A DNA stretch of 64,000 bases from Asterochloris sp. CNOR1 (lineage: Eukaryota; Chlorophyta; Trebouxiophyceae; Trebouxiales; Trebouxiaceae), in the NCBI GenBank assembly GCA_963969365.1, contig OZ017747.1, positions 868,001 to 932,000 of the forward strand, written 5' to 3'. Made by a program: the position numbers and the translations under genes. Numbering within the stretch: position 1 is the first letter of the stretch; each line of letters begins with the position of its first letter. The notes below the pieces were generated by a model. That model had not been told where the DNA came from, made no database searches, and saw only the letters and a program-made list of their open reading frames with translations. Of this stretch, positions 57,797-64,000 are shown one piece after another.

Positions 57797-60487
57797 GGCA
57801 AGGCGCCAGGCGCCCGCAAGCCAGCCGCTGCCAAGGCTGCGAAGAAACGTAAGCACCCCGAGCCTGAGTCCCAACACCCTCCAGAACGGGCCAAGAAGCT
57901 ACAGAAGGCTGCCCACAGAGGGGAACAGGCTGCCAAGCTGGCCACACAGAAGGTGCAGGAGCCTGAGGGAGCACAGGCCCACAAGCGCGGCAGGCAAGCA
58001 CGTGCCCAGGCTGATGAGAACCCTGCAGCAGCAGGAGCAGCAGCTGATGCTGCAGTTGAGGCAGAGGCAGGGTCCTCAGACCAGAGGAGGGCAGGAGGGG
58101 GTGCAGCCAGGCCACGGGTCGTCAGCCGGCACTTCTCCCCTGATAAGGCGCAGAAGCAGCCTGCAGCTGCTAGACTACGGCGGCAGACTCAGAGTGCAGA
58201 GGAGAGGCTTAACAGCTCCCTCAGTGGGCAGGCCGTCAAGGCTGGGGCGCTGTCAGACAGTGCAAGGAGCTCAGCCTCCCGCCGAGAGCCTGCCCAGCCA
58301 TCTGCATTCCTGGCTCAACTGGAGGTCAGGCACTCTGGGGTGCAGGGGTGTATTGCGTGCCTGCTTTGGGCTTGCTGGGGGCAAAGGTTTGCCGCTCTTA
58401 GCAGCAAGAGTGGACATGCCAGCTGCTCCGGCTGACAACTTGAAGCCTCTTCAGGCAGCACTGTTGCCTGCTATCATTGGCTTGCTGCTTCCCGGATGTG
58501 CAGCATGTCTTATGTCAGGGCTCGCAAATTCACTGGAGCTAGCTTTGTGGATACAGTAGGGACTTGAAGGGATGGTGAAACAGTAACCTCATTTTTGCTG
58601 CCCTGAGCCTTGTGCTGACTGCCAGCATTGCCCTCCTTTCCAGAGTTGCAGCATCCACAGTGTCATGTGCTGCGGCTGTGCTCAGACAAGCCAGAGCCCC
58701 CAAAAGAGTCCCCCATCTGCAGAGCAAGATGAAGGAGCGCCGGCAGCAGCGCCTGAGTGGCAGCGATGCCAGCACCAGCAGTCTGGATGCAGCTGGCGCA
58801 CTGTCATCAGATGGGGAGGCTGCTGCCACTACTGTGCTGCCAGCAAGGTGTGCTGACTCTCTCAGTTGTATGACAACAAACAGGGACCTTTGTAGGGCGC
58901 CAGTCCAAGGCTTGCAAGCATGTGTAGCTCTCCATGTTTAGACCGAGATACACTGGACAGGCTTGCTGTACACAAGTCAGAGGGATCAGTGAGCAATGCA
59001 CAGCCTGCCTCGAGCAAGTGCCACACCCAGCAAAGCATGCACCCCAGCTCTCTGGCTACCAAAAGTTGCGAGGGCTGCATGCCGCGTGCAGGTCAAGAGC
59101 TGCCCAAGGGCAGGCTCCTGAGGCTCGCAAGGCGCCGCAGCACAGCGTGGCCACCAAGAAGCGCCGGCGGCAGGCAACGGGCACTGCAAAGAAGGTCACA
59201 GGGAGGCGCCCCACAAGAGCTGTGCTCAAGCCAGGGGACAACCCTCGGCAGGCCACCTGGGTCCCGCCTGTCAGCCCCTATGGCTTGATAGAGGAGCAGC
59301 TGTATGATGACCCCTGGAAGCTGCTGGTGGCCTGCATGCTGCTCAACGTGACTTCAGGCAAGGCGGTGAGTATCAGGGGAGCAGTGCTGGCAGTCAGGGA
59401 TAGCTATGCATGGACATTGCATGCCGCCCGCTGTGACTTCTGGCATGTGGGTGGTGAAGGCAGCGGTGCTGGCAGTCAGTGGTGGCTCTCCTGGTGGCCT
59501 GCTCAGTATAACTCTAGGCTGTTATGTGCCAGACAGCCACACCAGCAGCCAGAGAGCCTGCATGTGGATCCTTGTGACTGCTGGCAAGGCCGTGAGGCAC
59601 TTAGCAGCACTCACAGCCACTGTGCATGAGGCAGGTAGGCATCAGCAGGTAGCTCGCAATGGTTTCCAGGGCTCTGGCATGGCCTTGCACCTGGGCCCCT
59701 GCTTAAGGGACCTATATGGGGTGTGGGAGTGGCAGTGGTTGCCGTCTTCCCCTCTGCATATGCAGAGTTCTGCGCCTGCAGGTGCGCAAGGTGCTGTGGA
59801 AGCTCTTTGAAATTTGGTCGACCCCCCAGGCAGCAGCACGGGCAGAGCCGGCTGTGCTGGCAGAAGTTGAAAAGCTGCTACAGCCCCTGGGCTTGTTCCG
59901 CAAGCGCACCGTCGCCATCAAGAGGCTCAGTCAGGAATACTTGGAAAAGCAGGTGGGCAGTGCACCTTTTGACTGTGCTGGTGTGGATGGTTCAGCCTCT
60001 GTGCCCAGCAACAGGTGAGGCAGGCTGCAGCTGCATGTTCTCCTACTAACTCCATGGGATGCTGCCAGGCTGTGGGACAGCAGCTGCGGACTTGCACACC
60101 ACGATGTGCAGGCCCCTGATTGCTGCAACGCCTATGCTCATGTGCTGGAGGCCACTGCTGCCAGCTGACTGCTGCCTGCACATGTTGCTGCAGTGGTTGG
60201 ATCCCATAGAGTTGCACGGCATTGGGCAGTATTCCTCAGATGCCTACTTCATGTTCTGCCGCGGCAAGTGGAAGGAGGTCCAGCCAACGGATAAGGACCT
60301 GTTGAAGTACCAACAGTGGCTGCACAGCACAGGCGGCCAGGGGACTGGGCTGGAACGGGAGCCGCTGCCGTCTGACATTGTGCAGGCTGCTGCTCAGCAG
60401 CAGGGCGAGCCCACTGGTGACACCACTGACATAAGCGAAAATGATGGGGAACGCGCGCATGGATACAGTTCTGACGAGCCCTTCTAA
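57797..60487 (+). CDS. MBD4-like HhH-GPD DNA glycosylase
   Basis: Base-excision repair glycosylase of the MBD4 family, which removes T or U mispaired with G. The catalytic part is in three exons: 59092-59365, 59782-59952, 60194-60487. Motifs: [20 protein letters not shown] then [67 protein letters not shown] with the helix-hairpin-helix and catalytic Asp, then [19 protein letters not shown]. It ends in an acidic disordered tail (SSDEPF stop). Upstream exons about 57797-58330 and 58644-58847 encode a long Lys/Arg/Ala-rich disordered region with nuclear-localisation-like clusters ([14 protein letters not shown]). No methyl-CpG-binding domain is seen, as in plant MBD4L. The first exon and start codon are not found, and the junction between the two upstream exons is unresolved. 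Confidence 0.92.
59325..59600 (+). repeat. Duplicated donor-side exon ends in the MBD4-like intron
   Basis: The exon end gtgacttcaggcaaggcg followed by gtgag (from 59348) recurs as gtgacttctggcatg (from 59433) and gtgactgctggcaaggccgtgag (from 59574). The flanking ctggtggcctgc at 59325 recurs at 59495, and gcagtgctggcagtcag near 59380 recurs near 59463. These are decayed copies of the exon end plus donor inside the intron. Confidence 0.75.
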
Positions 60488-60815
60488 ACTCCAGACTGCA
60501 CAAACGGCGTTGTGAGTTGCATGTCTGCCGTGCTCATCTTGTGTCTGCCTCGAGAATCCCTTCAGCTTTCGTAGCGTTGAATTGAGCTGGATTGCTGCTG
60601 CCTTTGTCTGAATGACACTGCTACTGGCCCTCCATGGTTTGGGCTATGGCAATACGCGCTTCATTGATGCCCATCATATCAGACACTTTATAGGCCACAG
60701 GCTCTGCATCTTACACATAGTCTGAGAGGCATGACACCGCCTGACTACTGCTGCCAGGCAGCATGCGTCTGAGGAGTACCACACCACCTTGCTCAGGCTG
60801 CACCTGCACTTTGTC
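60488..60815. other. Gap between two plus-strand genes
   Basis: About 330 bp, relatively AT-rich after 60500, with no coding signal. Takes the MBD4-like 3' UTR and the next promoter. Confidence 0.4.
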
Positions 60816-62559
60816 ATGTCACTATTTGTGCTGCAATGCAATATGTCGCCACTGCTCGCAGTTGCTGGCAATGAGTCTCAGCTGTACATTGGCGTGGCAT
60901 CGTGTCAAGCTGACTCATCCAAGCTGAAAATTGGACCAACCAACCAATTGGCAGGAGTTAGGGTAAGCGGTTGCTGGTCACTAGACAACATGGCCAGGCG
61001 CAACATCTCCATTGCGGTGCAGCTGATGCCCCAGGTCAGCTCCACTGCTTGCTTCAAGAAGCGCGGCGTCGAATGCACACCACCTTGAAGGCACTATCCT
61101 GCCATCCTGCAGGGTCACACACTGCCCCCTTGGCACCAAGCATCTCTACACTTGTCTTACTGTGCAGGTTGACGTACTTTTCTGCAACAGCAAGCTTCAC
61201 AGCAGAACCACACTTGAGGCTGCCAAGCCATCTCTTTATGCCTGGATGGAAGGGCTGCTCCCAGACAATGTGCTTCTGGGACGCAAAGAGCTGGCTGATG
61301 TCAGCAGGACCAGAGTGCACTCTAGCATTGCCTACATTGAGGTGCCGAGGCGGGCGGCAGAGCACCTCGTGACCATTGAGGGGTGGATTCATGACATCTT
61401 TCAGGCCCTGGATGACAAGGAGCCATTGCTGGTGAGGCACAGCAGGGGTGACAGCCATGCTGCTGGACCCAAGTGCGGGCAAGCAAGCAGTTGCTGATGG
61501 TCTCAGGCAGAACCCTGTCAGTACTTGCTGCAAATGACTGCTGCCGATAGGTTCACGGGGCTGCTGCACATGGCTGCTGCTGGGCAGGCTGCAGCAGTGC
61601 AGCACAGGAGATAGCAGCTGACAGCCAGAACCAGCTTGAGCCCTGTCAGACTATGCAATCAAGCACCAACAGCAGGTGGGCTCTGCACCGACAGGAAGAC
61701 AAGGGCTGCCCACAGACTGTGTGGCTTTCACACTGCACTGCAGGCACCTGACGTGCACATGGAGCTCTGCGACTTCACTGTGCATTTCAACCCCCCACGC
61801 GCTGATAGGCGCCCCGTCAATGGCATCTTCTATTTGAGCGCTGAGGGCAGTCACCGTGGCGAGCGCCTGCTGGCGACTGTGACCATCGCCTCCCGCCGCC
61901 TCCAGACCGCGGTGGCGCAGCACAAAGGCTTGCGGGAGCTGGGTGTGACACTCAGACTGGACAGAATGGCTCGAAGCCCTCACCTGATTATGCACAAGTG
62001 AGAGGTTCCCTCCTCCATCTGCTGCATGTCAATGCCGTCCCAGAGCACTTTGGCTTGCGCAAGCACCCAGGAGGCCCCCCACATGGTCCTGCTGCATACC
62101 CACTCGGCAGCCTGCATTTCAGGGATTGCAGCAAGTCAGGACTCCTGGCGTGTACATGCTGGCATGCTGATCGGCGCAGGGGCCCTGCACTGCTTACAGG
62201 TATGGCTCAGAGGCAAGCGGATCCTGGGCAGGCAACCAGGGGCAGGGGCTGACCTGCGTGCAGCTGAGAGGCTCATCAAGGAGGCTCTGCAGGATGGCAG
62301 CTTCAGTGTTCCAGTGGCAGCTCTGCAAGTGGGTTACCGGACTGGGTGGGCGACCGAAAGTTTTCAGGGTTCCCCAGAGTATGATCAGCGCAAAGTAAGA
62401 CCTATTGCTGGGGATGATGACTATGTCCCGCGTATCTGGTCCAGCCAGCCAGGAATGCTGCGGATCGGAGACCAGTCCAGTCCCGGCGCAGCCCAGGAAG
62501 GGGCAGATGCAGCAGCAGAGCACCTTGCAGGCTTGAGCATGGCCACACCTGCTTCTTGA
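60816..62559 (+). CDS. Unrecognised conserved-looking protein
   Basis: Exons 60816-61034 (start MSLFVLQCNMSPLLAVAGNE; ATG 60843 is an alternative), 61168-61431 (VDVLFCNSKLHSRTTLEAAK, then SLYAWMEGLLPDNVLLG), 61744-61997 (DVHMELCDFTVHFNPPRADR, ERLLATVTIASRRLQTAVAQ) and about 62211-62559 (ERLIKEALQDGSFSVPVAAL, acidic C-terminus ending SMATPAS). The first three exons join in phase; the last acceptor is best placed at 62211, giving K then GKRILGRQ, though one at 62200 exists. The coding frame is convincing from composition and splice signals. No signal peptide, membrane helix or catalytic motif is seen. I cannot assign a family. Confidence 0.62.
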
Positions 62560-63470
62560 AGACCAAGCCTGGCTTTTCACCTGGTACCCCTGCAAACCTT
62601 GCACGCTTATGTGTGGCCTTGCCTTCTTCTTCAAGACTTTGTGTAGCTTGTGCACTGTAGGTTCCTGCACACGACAAGCTGATTGCCTCTGCAGAGCTGC
62701 AAAATTTCCATGGTGTGAGTGACAGGACCCGCAGCAGCCGCTACCCAGGCTCTGCTGCACTGCTGGCTGCTCCAGGGCTTTTCATGTCCTGCTGCCTGTC
62801 TGAGGCTCCTGCTGTCAGCTGCTGGGCTTCCACAGCGGGACAGAACCCGCTCCAGAGCTGCGGATGCCAGCTACTTAATTGTGCCCTGCAGCAGCAGCCA
62901 GGCCGGGCAATGAAGCCTGACCAGCAGGAGATCTTGCTCACTGCTTGTCAAAGCAGGCTGGCCAGCATCCAGCCTTTTGCACACTATTTGCTGACCACCA
63001 GGAGCGGCTAGTGCTGGGTTGATATCAACAGGACTGCGCTGTATCAACAGGACACTGCGCTACCAGCTGACACACGCCCACGCAGGCCAGGTGAGAGGCT
63101 GGGTGCAGTCAGGAGATTGTTAGTGAATGGCAGACAGAGCAGTGGAGAGCACAGTTCCCAAAGATGCTGGGGCAGTCCAGGGCACGCAGCCCAGTGCCTG
63201 CACCATTGCACGGAGAGCATCCTGCCAAGTAAGTTGGGCAGCGTAGGCCTCATGGCAGCCTGCAACAGGCTGCTGAGGATGAGCCCGGCATCCTGGCTGG
63301 CTGGGCTGGCAGGGAGGCTGGGCAGTCTGTGCAATTCGGGCCACATCACTGGCAGGCCGATGGTGACAAAGGTGCATGCTCTGGACTCCCATTGCATTCA
63401 GTGGCAGGCCCCATTTGCTCAGGTTTTTCCCTCCTCTGCTCACCTGTGCCTCATTGCTGTTGCAGATTTG
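62560..63470. other. 0.9-kb stretch without a supported gene
   Basis: GC-rich, with overlapping open frames on both strands and no recognisable domain. It may include 5' exons of the partial gene at the right edge (for example near 63472-63540, FETLSAHQPSPAILRVPACR), but none could be joined with confidence. Confidence 0.35.
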
Positions 63471-63607
63471 AAACCCTATCGGCGCACCAGCCTTCTCCTG
63501 CAATATTGCGTGTGCCTGCATGTCGCTGTTATCACAGGCAGCTCTTCAACGCGGTTGTGAAGATAGACTCTTTGATCAACAGACAGGACCAGGCGATCTG
63601 TAGTTCA

Positions 63608-64000
63608 GGCGATCTGCTGTTGACACTGATCGCATGGTGCTCAGCCCAGCACAGCGCAGATCTAGCCCAGGCCGGGAGGCGCCAAAGCCTGGCCGACCAG
63701 CAGCACCGCCTCTTATGAGCAGGGTGCAGCCTGGGAGGGCTGGCAAGGATACAACAGTGAACCGCTGGGCCGACAAGAGCGATGATTTGACTGAATGTGA
63801 TGGAGGCCAAGACAGCAGCAGACTCGCCAAGCAGGCACGCCTGCCTGATGCAAGAGGAGGCAGGGCAGGTGGCAAGACAGGTGGCAGCATGGCCGTGACG
63901 CCATTGCCTGTAGTTGGTCCTTTGGCACCGACTGCAGAGCCTGATGCGCTGGTGTCTGCACCTGCTGAGACTGGGCTTTTGGCACCAGCCTCAGCAGCCT
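63608..64000 (+). CDS. Partial basic/Pro-Ala-rich protein, truncated by window end
   Basis: An open frame follows the ttcag acceptor at about 63603-63607 and runs to the last base without a stop (about 130 codons): DTDRMVLSPAQRRSSPGREA, MSRVQPGRAGKDTTVNRWAD, then SSRLAKQARLPDARG, PLPVVGPLAPTAEPDALVSA. The composition is disordered and nuclear-protein-like. No domain is seen; 5' exons and the start are unknown, and it continues beyond the window. Confidence 0.5.

Noticed and set aside
1-64000. tRNA genes, CRISPR arrays, rRNA, retrotransposon coding regions
   Set aside because: I looked for and did not find cloverleaf-like elements, regularly spaced direct repeats with unique spacers, or reverse-transcriptase or transposase motifs. 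A dedicated scan could still reveal short RNA genes.

Overview
This is nuclear DNA from a eukaryotic green alga, most likely a trebouxiophyte (Coccomyxa/Chlorella-like). I infer this from the gene content: a starch synthase, a NIN-like RWP-RK factor, plastid-type RF2 and pseudouridine synthase, a Di19 zinc finger, and a plant-type methyltransferase with an N-terminal leader. Gene structure agrees: short exons, introns of about 80-500 bp, GT or GC donors, and acceptors ending almost always in TGCAG. The species cannot be named from the sequence. I saw no tRNA, rRNA, CRISPR array or intact transposon. Open frames are mostly exon-sized, so genes were built by joining exons on protein-family motifs and intron phase. 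Seven models close exactly in frame: LMW-PTP-like 278 aa, RluA 416, methyltransferase 293, IMP2 190, RF2 441, V-ATPase d 351 and Di19 227.

Layout, left to right. 1-3.8 kb (-): class-II starch synthase, running off the left edge. 4.0-8.5 kb (-): DONSON replication protein. 9.0-13.5 kb (+): unrecognised coiled-coil protein. 14.0-21.6 kb (-): very large unrecognised helical protein. 21.8-24.6 kb (-): protein with two universal-stress domains. 24.7-26.5 kb (+): low-molecular-weight phosphatase homologue without its catalytic Cys. 27.1-32.4 kb (-): PRMT7. 32.5-36.0 kb (+): RluA-type pseudouridine synthase. 36.1-38.3 kb (-): methyltransferase. 38.9-44.9 kb (-): NIN-like transcription factor. 45.0-46.3 kb (-): inner membrane protease IMP2. 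47.4-49.7 kb (-): RF2. 50.2-53.1 kb (+): V-ATPase subunit d. 53.5-55.2 kb (-): Di19. 55.7-57.6 kb (-): possible seven-helix membrane protein. 57.8-60.5 kb (+): MBD4-like DNA glycosylase. 60.8-62.6 kb (+): unrecognised. 63.6 kb to the end (+): partial basic, low-complexity protein.

The genes are ordinary housekeeping, plastid and regulatory genes; they do not form one pathway. Packing is tight: divergent starts are as close as 82 and 127 bp, and same-strand neighbours as close as about 145-190 bp. The most striking feature is that in at least four genes (starch synthase, DONSON, pseudouridine synthase, MBD4-like) introns hold decayed tandem copies of the adjacent exon/intron junction. Two have an exact period (89 and 95 bp) and one has a 44-bp period. 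This looks like a recurrent process that multiplies splice junctions. Other points of interest are a Cys-less phosphatase, an RF2 whose SPF stop-codon motif reads SPT, four phase-checked GC-AG introns, and a perfect 23-bp hairpin near the 3' end of PRMT7.
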